A DNA stretch of 64,000 nucleotides from Turritopsis dohrnii (taxonomy: Eukaryota; Cnidaria; Hydrozoa; Anthoathecata; Oceaniidae): assembly GCA_027922465.2 (NCBI GenBank), contig BQMF02000144.1:248001-312000 (forward strand). Reading direction: 5' to 3'. Positions 40,434 to 53,900 of this stretch are shown one piece after another. The notes beneath the pieces are model-generated. The model was given only the letters and a program-made list of their open reading frames with translations. It was not told the DNA's origin and ran no database searches. How positions within the stretch are numbered: position 1 is the first letter of the stretch; the number at the start of each line of letters is the position of its first letter. Made by a program: the position numbers and the translations under genes.

Positions 40434-42858
40434 ATGATGAGGAATAAGAAAAAACACGAAACCCGTTTTTATTCGCCGTTTAAAGAAAATACGAAGAAGC
40501 AGCCAAAACTAAAATATGTGAACAAAGATGGAAATATGTTAACAGCATGCAATTTACTTAGTGTTTTACAAGGTAGGTTCTCCACGAAATTCATTTCACA
40601 TTATGCATGCATTTCCCAACACGCTTTTCCACGAAAACTCAGTACCGTAAAGCGGGGTGACTTCGATCAATTTTGCCACTATTTTAAAAGTAACTTCCGA
40701 AATACTAAACCATTACTTCTGAAACTTTGGAATCATTACATTACATATTTCTTCTATTTCAGTGCAAAATTTCACATTAACTAAACTTGTAATTCCAGAG
40801 AAATAACCTGATCTTTCCAAGAAAACGACAATATCGATTATGGGGTGACTTCGATCATGTTATGAGAAGCGCCAAATTACTTATAATTGTATTTGACAAT
40901 GTTTTGAAAGCGCCATTATTACAATATTAACAGACCACCATTTGTCATCCGAAGTAAATGTTCGACCGTAAAAGATCAGCGAATGTTTGTAAAACAAAAG
41001 ATATTTAAGACGTTCACACATGTGTGACCCTCGTTAATACGAAACGAAATTAACATTGAAATTTCATTGTATCTCAAACAAAATTTTTGAGATCTATCAT
41101 CATGGGGAAAGAGCACGCTTATTAAAATTTCTTCGGTAAGTCATTAAATCTCCCTTGAGATACGACGACTTTTCACGAAGTTCTTGCGAACATGTAACTT
41201 ATAGCGATATAAAACATTCGTTTTTTTGTGTTTTTATAAGCACGATATTATCGATAAAGGAATAAGGAAAAGAAAAACCGAATATAGCGGTGAAGAACAG
41301 AATTTCTTTCAGACATATTATAATTTTCTTTACATTCAGCCTCTATACTTCACATATGTACCAAAAATGTCCAGCCTAGACTCTTGAATACGACGTAGAG
41401 CGATGACCAATGTGAGCGGTGAAAATTTTGATGTTTTTCGTCGTTAATTTCGGAAGAAATTGATTGTTTCGCTTGAAGACGATTCTGATGATATTCTTAT
41501 TCTTATTCTTAAAAAATGTGAAAACGCACTTTAATTTCAGAGTTTAAATAGTTTATTTTTACTTATCGAAGTCACCCCGCTGATCGAAGTCACCCCGCTT
41601 TACGGTACTTGTCGGTTATCCCCTCCCCCTCCAAGATTAAGGTTAGGGTCAGTACCCTCTACCAATATCTTTCCTTTTACTGTAAGTAACTGTCATATTT
41701 TTAGGTGCTGGGTCGTTAGCTATACCCTTTGCAATTATCATTGGTGGTTACCTGGTCATACTCAATATCATAGTTATTGGACTTGTCACACTTTATTCCA
41801 GCATCATTTTAAACAAATGTCTTTATTGGCAAAATTTGATCGGTAGGCACGAGAGTTATACAGAGCTGGCAAATCGCGTTTGGTCTCGATGCGGTGTTTT
41901 TTTACTCAGCGTGTTACAGATTATCCATTTCCAATTCGAATGTGTCTTATACGCGCTGTTGGTTTCGAACTTGTTTGATACACAGTTCAAAGATGTGATT
42001 GGTAGTAAAACTTACGCCACTTTTATGGCGGGACTGATGTTAGTACCGACAATGTTTTTCAAAAACAGAAAGCAGATCACATGGTTGAATTTCGCAAGTC
42101 TATTGTTTTCCTTCATCGCTTTTGTGTTGCTTACAGGAAACGCAATCTTGCATGTGGATCGATGGCGCTTCAGCCAAATACCAGTATTCTCGAGATGGGG
42201 CTTTTGGATTGCAAATGGCATTGTGTTACTGAGTTTCTCTGTTCATCCTCACAGTGTACGATTTAAAACACAAATGAAGCATGCTCAATATTTCAAAAGA
42301 ACATCAACTGTGTCGTTCAGCTTCTCAATTATCTTCAAACTTGTGTTTGGGATTGTGTTAGCAGTTTATATTGCTTCATCTGAACATCCAACCAATTTAA
42401 ACAAAGGTTTTAGGTTGCTGTTAATTTGTTGTCTGGCTTTTATTGGCTACTACTCCTTTACTCTACCATCTGCTTCAATAGCTTACTTGATTGAACATTT
42501 GAACATAGATGCATTAGACTATGTATTTCCTTCAGCAAGACTTCATGCTAGACTGGAATGGCCAGAAACGTTTGCACACTTTATGATTCGAGCAGTAAAT
42601 TTATTTATCACCATTTTCATTGCCGCTGTTCTTCCTGATTTCTGCTGGATTGCGGCGCTGGCTGGCAGCTCTACTAGTTTCATTTTATGCATATTGCTTC
42701 CATGTTGGTTTTCTTGCAAGTTAAATGGAAAAGTATATTTAGGTTTAAATTTGATAATCATGCTTACTGGTGTTCCTTTAACAATTGCTGGTGTTGTGTT
42801 TATTTTTTGGAGAATGCACGATGTTAATAATATCGCTGACATTTCTAAGATGGTTTGA
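40434..42858 (+). CDS. SLC32/VIAAT-like amino acid transporter, gene 1 (two exons)
   Basis: Exon 1 is 40434-40572 (MMRNKKK...CNLLSVLQ, donor AAG|GTAGGT) and exon 2 is 41705-42858 (acceptor TTTTTAG|GTG); they join in phase 1 inside the glycine codon of LQG, then AGSLAIPFAIIIGGY. The product is about 430 residues with a short basic N-terminus and roughly ten membrane segments. It has the LQG-x-G-x-x-x-x-PFA start of transmembrane segment 1, FFKNRKQITWLNFASLL, FSVHPHS, KLVFGIVLAVY and FPSARLHARLEWPE. These are AAAP-family features, closest in my reading to the vesicular inhibitory amino acid transporter/AVT1 group, which exchange H+ for amino acids. Substrate unknown. A possible AATAAA lies at 43073. 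The intron holds a TIR element. Confidence 0.8.
40645..41605. mobile_element. TIR element in intron 1 of SLC32-like gene 1
   Basis: Ends CCGTAAAGCGGGGTGACTTC and its inverse are flanked by TA (40643-40644 and 41606-41607). A further copy of GGGGTGACTTCGATCA lies inside the left end (about 40840), and the right end has two tandem copies. No transposase is present; the internal frames are short. Confidence 0.65.
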
Positions 42859-44646
42859 AATCAAGATGGTTGTTGTTGTTGTGGAAGCTGCTATCTTCAA
42901 TATATCGAATTTTTAAAATATAGTTCAATATTTTAAGATATGTATAGATCAGTAATAACGTTTTTATATTTAGTGGGTTCTTTTGTAATAATTTGCTGAG
43001 CGATTTCTAAAAATTTAAATATAATTCGAAATTCTAAATTTTGTGTCAGAAACTTGTCATAATAGAACCTCCAATAAAGAACAAATAAACATATGGATTT
43101 GTTAATCAAGACAATTTGTGACAATTTCATCGGACATCAGAGAGAGGTAAGATAGCTTGGCAAAATTTCGGAATTTAAATGAAATCAGTGAAAGGTGTAT
43201 TCAAACTGGTAAAAAGGGCCAAAAACGTCGAAAAACGTTGAGTCGGCAAATTTTCAAACTCAAATATCTCACGATCTAGCCATGGAAACCTTATAAACTA
43301 TATCTCTAATCGATAGTACTCTTCTAGACGTGTCTGATTAAGGTGGTTTTTTTCACTCAAAGTTTTCTCAAAAATGCTGACGTCAGCATAAATTATTGCA
43401 TTTTTAAAGACGTCTCGTCCAATTCTGGGGAATAAGTCGACCAAATTAAGACAAATGACCCCATTTGGGAGATCTACTCTTCAAGCCCTATCTGATCAGT
43501 TTTAGCTTCACAAGAACTTCGAAAATCGTCTTTTTAAGGGCAATGATGGAAGCTAAGCTCGCTTAGCTCAAGTTTGCTGGCGGTCGGGCCGCCATTTTAA
43601 TAATTGAGTCAGCGGCTACACCGGTACCATTGGCGTTCGGCTGCCGGTTCTAGTCAACCACGAGGTCGCCTACCATGTGGCCTTCTCCGTTCAACACTCG
43701 TCAAGTTAAGACGTATTTTGTGCCCGCCCAACCGCCATTAGTTGCGCTTGCAGTGTTTCGGACAAACGTTTCTGATTTTGTTTGACATTTATTGATTAGT
43801 TTGTGGTTTGTACATTGTTGTTGAAGAAAGACATGGATCGAGGGGGATGCATCCGCATAGGTTTGTATCAGGTTTGAGTCAAGCGATGTTTGTTGTTGAC
43901 CATAATTAAGATCAGGCCAGATTTGATTCAACTGGTGGTTGTTGTTGACCACCCTTGTTCGGTCGTTGTTGAGCATAATTATTATATCAGGACAGGTTTG
44001 AGTCAAGCCCAGTTGATTGGGCTTGTTCGATCATTGTAGACCATCGTCTAAGTTTAGGGTGCATCCTCTCTGTCCCTTTATTTGGCCAATCCTTGTCTTT
44101 TTATTGAGTCTTACCCGTTTGTATCCCGAAAGTATACAGTTAACCCTACCCAATTCAAAGCCCTATAAAAAATTTCCCCAGCTTTGCCAGCTTGGCAAAA
44201 CTGGTTTTGAAGTACCAAGGGACCATAAATAATGAGAAAGTAAAATTAATTTATGGGTTCAAGCAAAATACCCCATTTCGCCGCCGGACTAATAAGAGCA
44301 AGACTTAATGTATCCCTGGTAGCAAGTAAACTACACATTTGCAGATATTCATAAGTATACAAACCAGCTTACGACACAATATTTTTCATAGTATGCAAAC
44401 AATCCAGATTGTGACGACACCATGCCTCAAATGAGCTTCGACTACGCGGAAAAAAGCACCACCATCAATAGTAGCTAATATTGATATTTTAGTATTACAT
44501 AATATTTTTGTAACAAATGCTAATTATATTTTCTTTAGTGTATTTAAAAATAGGAAATAAATTTCCTAAATATTGTCTGTTGTGTAACTCACTTTGAAAT
44601 AAAGGTCACACCCAAAAATTACACTTATACAAACCTCACTGGAGAT
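42859..44646. other. Intergenic region after SLC32-like gene 1
   Basis: The first 220 bases are probably 3' UTR (AATAAA at 43073-43078). From 43860 to 44040 a block with GTTGTTGACCAxxxT and TCAGG(C/A)CAG(A/G)TTTGA repeats two to three times. No gene is recognised. Confidence 0.4.
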
Positions 44647-44939
44647 GTGAGGGACAAATTCTATTGTATTTTCAAGTTATGTAATGTCGGGTTTTTTTTT
44701 TTCATTATTGCACATGCGAAAAGAGCTTCAAGGAAGCGCCAATCGCGAATAAGCGCCGCTTTGTTCTTCGCACAACATCGTTTATTTCCTAAAAAAATTC
44801 AAACAAAAAAATTGCAAATATGTAAAGGGTTCAAAGATAATTTCAGAAATCGTTTTGTAAATGAGCTGAAAATTGTAAGTTACAAAATTTCTCGGAAAAT
44901 TTCAATCTTTCTCCTTATTTTTGGAATGTTTTTGCTGTT

Positions 44940-45248
44940 ATGAAGCTCAGAGCTTTCAGACACCAACTTGTCTCAGGCAGGAAAAGTGGTGCCTTCAAAG
45001 AACAGCAGGTTGCATTGACATCCAACATGGGGGCTGATCCGTCCTCGCTACTTCAAGAAAGCAATCCTAAGCAACAAAGATATCTGAAAATACCAACGAC
45101 TAACAAAAACCAAAGAATTTTTGTATTTATTTTGACGACTGTTGTCGTTATTCTATTAAAATTTTCCCAAATTAGAAAGTTTATTATGCGCAAAGCATCG
45201 AACAATCTTAATCGATCTGACACAGCGGAAGATCCTATCATTGATTGA
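44940..45248 (+). CDS. Possible small single-pass membrane protein (102 aa)
   Basis: An ATG at 44940 opens 102 codons: a basic N-terminus (MKLRAFRHQLVSGRKSG), a polar middle, one hydrophobic segment (IFVFILTTVVVILLKF, about 60-75) and a charged tail ending AEDPIID. It is intronless. I do not recognise the family. The composition looks more protein-like than neighbouring frames, but there is no independent support, and a Helentron-like repeat starts 75 bases downstream. Confidence 0.3.
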   Translation: MKLRAFRHQLVSGRKSGAFKEQQVALTSNMGADPSSLLQESNPKQQRYLKIPTTNKNQRIFVFILTTVVVILLKFSQIRKFIMRKASNNLNRSDTAEDPIID

Positions 45249-45321
45249 AAACAACTACCGGAAATTCAGTGAAAAAAATGACAGTCCAAAGGTCATATAT
45301 TACATTTGCCTGTATTTATTG

Positions 45322-46768
45322 TATTCCTGCGTAAGCAAGGAATACTTTGAAACCGTTCGTGTTTTTTTTGTTGTTTTTTTTTTTTTCACTGTCCAAACCT
45401 AGACCAATTTTTGTCGATGGGAAATAGCCACTCAAATCATTAATGTTCCCAACTTACATTCTTTTTATGATTTAACAGTCTAAACTCACACTATATTCAT
45501 TGTATACAAGTACTGTGCTTAGAAAGACTCTAAAAGTGTAAAATATAAGCTCTATTGAAAGGAATAATTAACATATGGCTAAATCGCAGATGCCAAGGTA
45601 GAAATGTTGTTTCACGTGAGTCTTATGCAACGTTCTTACGTTTTCCGTAGTTGTTTTAAAAATGGAAGCGAAGAAGCACGCTTAGATCTGAGAAAATTTC
45701 TTGGTTGCATATATGGAGATAAAAGCGGTTATACGGCTGTCAAACGTAAAAGAATCAAGAACATTTATGATCCAAACTGATAATCTACGTGAAACTAATA
45801 CTCTTAGTAATTATTCGCGATAAATAAGCAGTTTTTGATGCTTCAAATCAGATATGAACGACTACAAAAACGGTATGCTTACATCGATTTAAAAAAATGC
45901 GTAAGGTTTCTATTAGTCTTTTTCTAAATATAATACAATTTTCTATTTCATGTTCCTAGGTAAGCTATCCTGTTTTTATAAAGCTCTGGAATCTTAAAGC
46001 ACAGCTCATCTTCCTCATCAGCTTATACCCATTTTATTAATCAATTGATGACCACTTTTTTAATTGACTAGTCGAATTTAAAATATTGTATGATTCTACA
46101 ATTTGTATACTATCAAGCTGACGATAAAAATGGAAACACAGGTATATTTATTATTTCGCAAGGCCAAGTAAAAGTTTTTATTATGAAGTTCAGGTACAAA
46201 CAACATAAAGATTTTCATACTGTATAGTTTTAAAAGGATTATTTTGAAACGTCCACGGAAGAGTGTTCTCTAATGGATTTTTAAACTGACGGTGTTCCTT
46301 TTTAAGCTTGATCTCCGGCAAAATTTTTCAAAGTCTCTTAACATTTATGATGCTCTTGGGAATGTAATTAAATGAATTCGAAGTTATAACTTCTTAAGCA
46401 CAGACTTTTCTTGACGCGACAAACTTTTTATTACTTAATTACTTCATGAAGATTCTTTAGGGAATACAACTTTGAATTAAAATCTTTTTATAAAAAATCT
46501 TAACATTGAAACAAGACTGAACTTTTATATGAGGCATCAAAGTTTAATTGTTATCGTTGTTGATATTCGTAGTAAAAATTGAAATACTAAGAACATCAAA
46601 TGATCTACTTATCGTAAGTAAAAGGTAAAATGTAAAATACTGCAAACATAATTCTGCATTATGCATATCGTTTTAAAGCGTGAACTAACATTCATTTCTT
46701 TCTGAAAAGCCTCCAGAAAGTCTTCCAGTCATCTGCAGGAATACTTCTGCCCGGTAGGGCATCTTGTT
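45322..46768 (+). mobile_element. Helentron-like element, complete copy 6
   Basis: The 5' end forms a hairpin (TATTCC TGC GTAA GCA A GGAATA). The 3' end has GCAGGAATA, complementary to the first nine bases, then a TGCCC-GGTA-GGGCA hairpin and TCTTGTT. Inside are the CACTGTCCAAACCTAG block and the CAGCTCATCTTCCTCATCAG module. No Rep/helicase; non-autonomous. The 5'/3' subterminal complement followed by a terminal hairpin is the layout described for Helentrons/HINEs. Confidence 0.55.
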
Positions 46769-47617
46769 ATTATTATTCTAATTACAACTGGCTAACCTTG
46801 GATATTAAATAACTGTCTGAAACACTAAAACTTTTATGAACCTAATTTCAATTTTTGAAGATATTATCAAAGTAGTATCATATGGTTTTGGTATACCAGC
46901 ATTTATAATCAAAAGGATCTTCTTTGTATCGAATGAGTCTTAATGGGCGTACGTCAGCTGGTATCTGTACAACTAACACTTCTCCGTCGCACACAGTCGG
47001 TCATGTGCCACCTCTTTACATACAGGGGAGATCATTCTCAGCCTACATCAGCTGGCGCTAAAAGAAATTGCACGCATGCAGTTTTGAAAGATGTTCAAAA
47101 AAGTTCTTCTACCTTCGATTAGCTCATTGTGCAGTGATTATCATGCAAATCATATTTCTTGTTATCAGGTTATTCAAACTCATACTAAAGGTTATTCCTA
47201 ATCTAGACTTTCCTTTCAGCCTGATAAACTTCGAAACATTTTTTTCTCAAAACGTAGTTTGTAAGCTTTATAACAAATTTGTTTCCAAAAAAGGAGAAAG
47301 GAGAAAACAAAATAACAGAGGTAAGTTTAGGTTAGGGAGCATTATTTTTCAAATGAGAGAAAATAAAAAAAGGTTTATCACAGGAAGAGTGACGTCAGTG
47401 GTTAACGTTATAATTCATGATGGACATCCTAGCACAAACATTTGGCAACTCTCTAACCCAAACAGTAACGCCAGTGCTTCGCCCTCAATAGGGGCGTAGC
47501 GGCTTTCAGATTCACTGGTAGAGCCGGCGTAGACTGTTTTCCAGTGGCCTGCTCCACATAACGGGTTTTCTTTGTTTGGACATTGACAATGTTTCTGAAA
47601 TAATGAAAAAACAATGC
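46769..47617. other. Spacer without recognised genes
   Basis: The longest open frame (47068-47499, opening at TTG) shows no domain, no ATG context and no splice support. Confidence 0.4.
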
Positions 47618-47935
47618 TTAGATTAGATCAGTCAGTTGATAGCCATGTAGTTTCGATGATTGCCGTTTTCGATTGTTTGTAGATGGATTCAAGAGTATCA
47701 TCCCAGTACAACGCTTTTCTTCTTCTTCAGGAGTTCCCTGAAGGGTGTCATGGTGCTTGAATACATACGATGTTTGATTGATAAGACCAAACCAAGAGCG
47801 TACGTTGGTAATGTTGGTGATTGATGAAAAGCCTTGAATAGCTTGCAAAGTGCGTGATGGCGGTCTGTAACCGTTATGTTGAAACCAACAAACTCTACGG
47901 TATCCAAAGCGTATTTAAGTATGTCTGGATTGATA
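47618..47935 (-). pseudogene. Ty3/gypsy-like Pol fragment
   Basis: Two overlapping minus-strand frames share one gene between them: VEFVGFNITV in one, then AIQGFSSITNITNVRSWFGL and INQTSYVF in the other, then TMTPFRELLKKK back in the first. VGF-x-[IV]T, followed by [AI]-x-x-[FW]P-x-P-T-x-x-x-x-[VL]RSWFGL[VI]NQ and a PF-x-x-LL box, is the RT-RNase H connection of gypsy-type elements. At least two frameshifts; dead relic. Confidence 0.65.
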
Positions 47936-49269
47936 TTTGATATTTTATTTTATTTATGTAAACTCACTACAAGAAGTTCTCGATATTCGACTTCAATAAT
48001 CCTGCTATCACACCATATTCAAATCATTAAATCATACTTTTTCAGAAGAACATAACAAGTACCTAAGCTCAGAATTTAGTTCAATATCAACGGCCATTAT
48101 CAAAATGGTACTAGCGATAATTACTAAAAGCCTCTTTTATACTGGAAACGTGGGGTATTCTAGTAGCAAAGTAAAGGTCTGTTGCAAAAGTATTAGCATT
48201 TTGTCCATCCGACGCGATAACCTGTTTTGTTTCAATATTTTTTGACCATTATACATGTTTTGGAATTTTGTAAATTCTATTCTAGTATACTTTAGAAAAA
48301 CGTTTGCTTGATATTGTATCATAAACGTGCTGTTTTTTATATAGCCCTAAGTATCGATTTGTCCGTCCGACATAAAACAAGTATTTTTGTAACAGGCCCA
48401 GTAACTATGAATTGTGTTTCGGCGCTTTCTGCTTCAAGTTGAAAGTTTTAACAAAGTATGCGTTTGGACGGAGAGTCGGGCGTGTTTGTAAGAACTAAAT
48501 TAGTTAAATTTAACATTTGGAATTAATTTCTGTAATAGTGACAAAGAGATTATTATTAGGATAATTATTAAGAGGAAGAAATTGTAAGAAATTTTTTATA
48601 TTTTTCATTTGAACTACCAGCTTAAAAATTTTGAGGGCGTTACCTAGGGCGGAAAGAATTGCAGCATTACAGAATGACCAACAGACAGACGCTGACGTAA
48701 CTGCAGAAGCAACCTTCATGTACGCACAACAGAAGAAAAAAATAGAATATTTCAAATAGGACAGAAATGGTGCGTCAACGTCAACGTCAACGGATGGCGG
48801 CAATCCGTATATCGAAAAGGCAAGAGACCCTAGGTTCGAGGTTGATGGTGCGTGTGAATAAGATATCTCACGATGTTCCAATTCATAACCCTTTGCGGTC
48901 ACAATAAAATTTGTTTGTATAGGAGGTCTTGAAATTTGAAAAACTCATACCGCCGAGTTCAAAAATGTCTCCCAGTTAACAAAAAGAAATTTCCAATATG
49001 GTGATAACTCTATTTTGGATCTGATTTCGAATTGAATTGCAATGTTAAAGATTTTGTAATTGATTCTTTTGGCTTTCGTATTTTCAACAGCTTTTAATGA
49101 AACAATTCAAGAATCATTCCCATCTGTGTAAAAACAAAAAAACCACAGTCAATTTATTTCTTATAAAAGATTTATATATCCTCATATTGATTGAAATTCA
49201 AAAGATGGCAATTTACACTTCTTCCGAGTAAAGTCAATTTGGAGTTGCAAACAAGAAGACACTGGCGTT
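47936..49269. other. Intergenic region upstream of SLC32-like gene 2
   Basis: It includes a 38-bp block (48807-48845) shared with 58765-58802 and otherwise AT-rich sequence. A short upstream ATG at 49206 reads eight codons then stops; it could be a uORF of the next gene. Confidence 0.4.
48807..48845 (+). repeat. Short SINE-like fragment, copy a
   Basis: Shared with 58765-58802: ATCCGTA, ATCGAAAAGGCAAGAGACC, then GGTTCGAGGTTG, which resembles a pol III B box. Only this segment is conserved between the two. Confidence 0.35.
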
Positions 49270-51013
49270 ATGGAATGTGATGCAAAGCCAGAAATTGAAG
49301 ATGGTTTGGCAAGTGAAAATGCCGAACAAGAAGAAATAATTGATGAGGAAGATGATTTGTCTTGCAACGATGCGAAAACGTCAGATCTTCAGTCGTGTTG
49401 GAACATTCTGAACTTAATACAAGGTTAATCCATTTTTTATATAATACACAAGAAACTACTGAATGCGAATATATTTAAAATATTATTTGTCAGCAACTGA
49501 GAGAAGCCATATAGTGACATGGCTAAACAATAAATTCCAAAAGAAACAACCCCTGACAGAATTATGAGCAAAAAGGAAAAAAGGGGAAGGGGAAATAAGT
49601 TTCATTAGGGTATGCTTGTCTGCTTAGCTATGTTTTCAAAGCTTGAGAAAGAAAGAATAATTCCTGCTTTATATGATAAGAGTTTTTTGAAAGAAAACAA
49701 AAGAATTCTCTTGCCATATAATTTCCCTTTTTTATTTATTTATTGAGGTAAATTAAATGCGCACTTGGAATATTTTTTAAAAAGAGAATTTCAAAGCTTT
49801 CTCATGCTTTACTGAGGCTTTTCTTTATGTACGCATTTTAGGCATCGGAGTATTGGGAATCCCATACGCCATTGCGCTTGGAGGATACATTGTGGTGTTA
49901 GATATAGTTTTTGTTGCAGTACTGACGAACTGCACGAGCAAACTTATTATCGCATGTCAGTATGATGACACGACAAACACAATTCGACTTCTTCCGAAAT
50001 ATGCCGGTTACAGTGCTATCGGTCAAGAAGTTTGGAAAGATTTCGGGTCCAAAATCATTGAGATAACGCAGGTTGTCCATTTGTTTGGCGCATGTGTATT
50101 ATATATGCTACTTGTGGAAACGTTTTTGGAAGATTGTTTTTTCGAGTTTCTTGGAAGTCGATGGATGTGCATGATTGCATCTGGGACCATATTACTGCCG
50201 ACAGTGTTTTTCAGCAACATGAAGCAGATCTCATGGTTGAGCTTAGCTAGTGTACTGCTAACCAACGTCACGTTTGTTGCTTTGATTGTAAATTCAATCA
50301 TTCATTACAACAACTGGAGTGTCAGCAACTTATTTTGGTTTGATTTTCAAGGGTTTTCTGTCGCGCACTGTATCGTATTATTCAGTTACGTGGCACATCC
50401 TTATTTACCAAGAATCGAGAACAGTATGGAAAACAAAGAGAATTACAACCAAGTGTCGGATGTCTCCTTCCTGTTGGCAACTATAACGAAATTGCTTTTC
50501 GGTACGATGCTTGCAGTTCGGTTTGGCACACATACTAAACAAGCGATATCTGAGAATGTCGAAAATAGCACTTTAAGAAAAATCATGAGTGGATGTTTAG
50601 CCTTGGTTGGTTACTCCTCCTCATCCATGCCTGCAGCTCTAATAACAAATATAATACAAAGAGCTGATGTGACCTGGTGCTCTAGGCTGTTTCCATTCGT
50701 TCATTTGGACAACAGGATGAGCTGGTCGGAAAAATCCATGGATGTCGGCATGCGTGTTGTACTCTTGTGCTTGGTAGTATTTGTGGCAAATCTTTTGCCA
50801 GAGTTTTCATTACTCATGGCAGTTTTCGGAAGCTGCACGGCGATTTTATTAACGGTTATTTTCCCAGTCATATTTTACTATCGGCTAAAACCTGACGTTA
50901 ATCGAATCTTGGCTTTCTGTACGTTAGCCTGTGGAATAGCGAGTGGTGTTGCTGGATTTGTCAATTCCGTTATCAGGCTACAACAAACAATGCACGAGGA
51001 AAGGCGAACTTAA
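49270..51013 (+). CDS. SLC32/VIAAT-like amino acid transporter, gene 2 (two exons)
   Basis: Exon 1 is 49270-49423 (acidic MECDAKPEIEDG... then SCWNILNLIQ, donor AAG|GTTAAT) and exon 2 is 49842-51013 (acceptor TTTTAG|GCATCGG). The join is phase 1 in the glycine codon of IQG, giving IQGIGVLGIPYAIALGGY. WN-x-x-N-x-IQG-x-x-x-LG-x-PYA is the diagnostic first segment of the SLC32 (VIAAT/VGAT) branch of the AAAP family. The product is about 441 residues with around ten membrane segments; it shares FFSNMKQISWLSLASVL, KLLFGTMLAV, CLALVGYSS and VANLLPEF-type blocks with gene 1. It should load amino acids into an acidic compartment; substrate unknown. The acidic cytoplasmic N-terminus resembles VIAAT. 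Confidence 0.85.
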
Positions 51014-51413
51014 GCGTTCCTTTAAGATCAAAAATTCCTAAGTATCCTATCAATATAACTTTAAAGTCATATGGCCTTCATAATGATGTGTATTAGAAGA
51101 CGATAAAGACAAAGTTAGGAGATGGACTTCACCCATTTTTTTATCAACTCTTATTACTGCAGTAGACAAAAATGTTTCATGAAACAGGTTGCATGGCTAC
51201 CATCGAGTCCACAAGGTACTGCAAGATCTCTTCTATCCTAATAAGGCTATTCACATAAGACAGTGTTATCACAAAAGGTTTCTGGGATAAATAACATAAC
51301 ATTCTAAAGGACTATTCATTTCTTCATAACCATTATATCATATTACATTATATATTATATTTACAAAGTTATTATAAGCGTATAAAAATACATTATAATT
51401 ATATTTTGAGAAA
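51014..51413. other. Convergent 3' region between SLC32-like gene 2 and MORN5
   Basis: 400 bp shared by two converging transcripts. AT-rich, with no further coding sequence. Confidence 0.5.
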
Positions 51414-53156
<1,743 letters not shown>

Positions 53157-53469
53157 TATCAGAAAGTATAAAGTAGATATCTTTTGTATTATCTTTTACT
53201 CTATACAAACATAAAAAAAGAATGAAGTTTTATCATTAATTCCTTGCTACAATGCACAAAATAGATATAGATACTTTAGCATTAGATTATTATCTCTTCT
53301 CTGAAAGCGCTCGACAGTCAGGAGCAATCTGACCTTATAAAAGGCTGAAAAGAAGAAAACTATTTTTCATTAGAACTTTAAGTTTCTTCCTTCACAGATT
53401 CATCGGCTAACTAAAAAAAACGTTACAAATTTCGCAATGTATTGGTTTCTTAAGAAGTCACATTTTGAC
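53157..53469. other. MORN5 upstream region
   Basis: About 300 bp between the MORN5 start and a Penelope-like relic. No promoter motif could be assigned. Confidence 0.35.
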
Positions 53470-53900
53470 ATCAGAGTTCATTTTGAACTTATTTTGGTGG
53501 CAGCATTCGGATACTAGCTCGTCGCACAAATTCAGCAGATTGATATCAGGATCGTCAAACATTTTGAGAAGTATTAGCTTCTTGTTGAGGCACAGGTCGC
53601 ATTCACCTGATGTCGGATTAAAGGGACGACATTACTCTTTAATTTTCCATGTGATCATCAGTGTTTTGTTGTTTCGTTTGATTTTTCAGACTTCTTTCAA
53701 AAGTTGGATTTCTTTTTCGTACTTTTGATGGTTAAAAGGTTTTTTGTGTTTTGCGAATTTTGCTTTGAAAATAGGTTCTGTTATTCCGATGTAGGTTTTC
53801 GTTCGATGTGAATATTGCTTCGTAAACAACGTTAGTGGTTAGGCATTGGTTGTGCATAGGACAGTTTTCTTTCTTAACGCAAACATTTAGGATCTTCTGG
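53470..53900 (-). pseudogene. Penelope-like C-terminal relic
   Basis: Minus strand: CPMHNQCLTTNVVYEA, then KTYIGITEPIFKAKFAKHKK, PFNHQKYEKEIQL, then FNPTSGECDLCLNKK and LVSECCHQNKF. VVYxA...KTYIGxTE...H is a GIY-YIG nuclease core, and the C-x-x-C-L block is the adjacent metal-binding region of a Penelope-like clade different from the one at 14.6 kb. Stops and shifts occur after KEV and KIKE. The plus-strand open frame 53465-53728 is a shadow of this relic. Confidence 0.65.

Noticed and set aside
47068..47499. 143-codon open frame as a gene
   Set aside because: Opens at TTG, has low-complexity hydrophobic and basic stretches, no domain and no splice evidence.
48510..48902. 130-codon minus-strand open frame
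   Set aside because: It includes a SINE-like fragment and a short GTCAAC tandem repeat that gives a DVDVD run; no domain seen.
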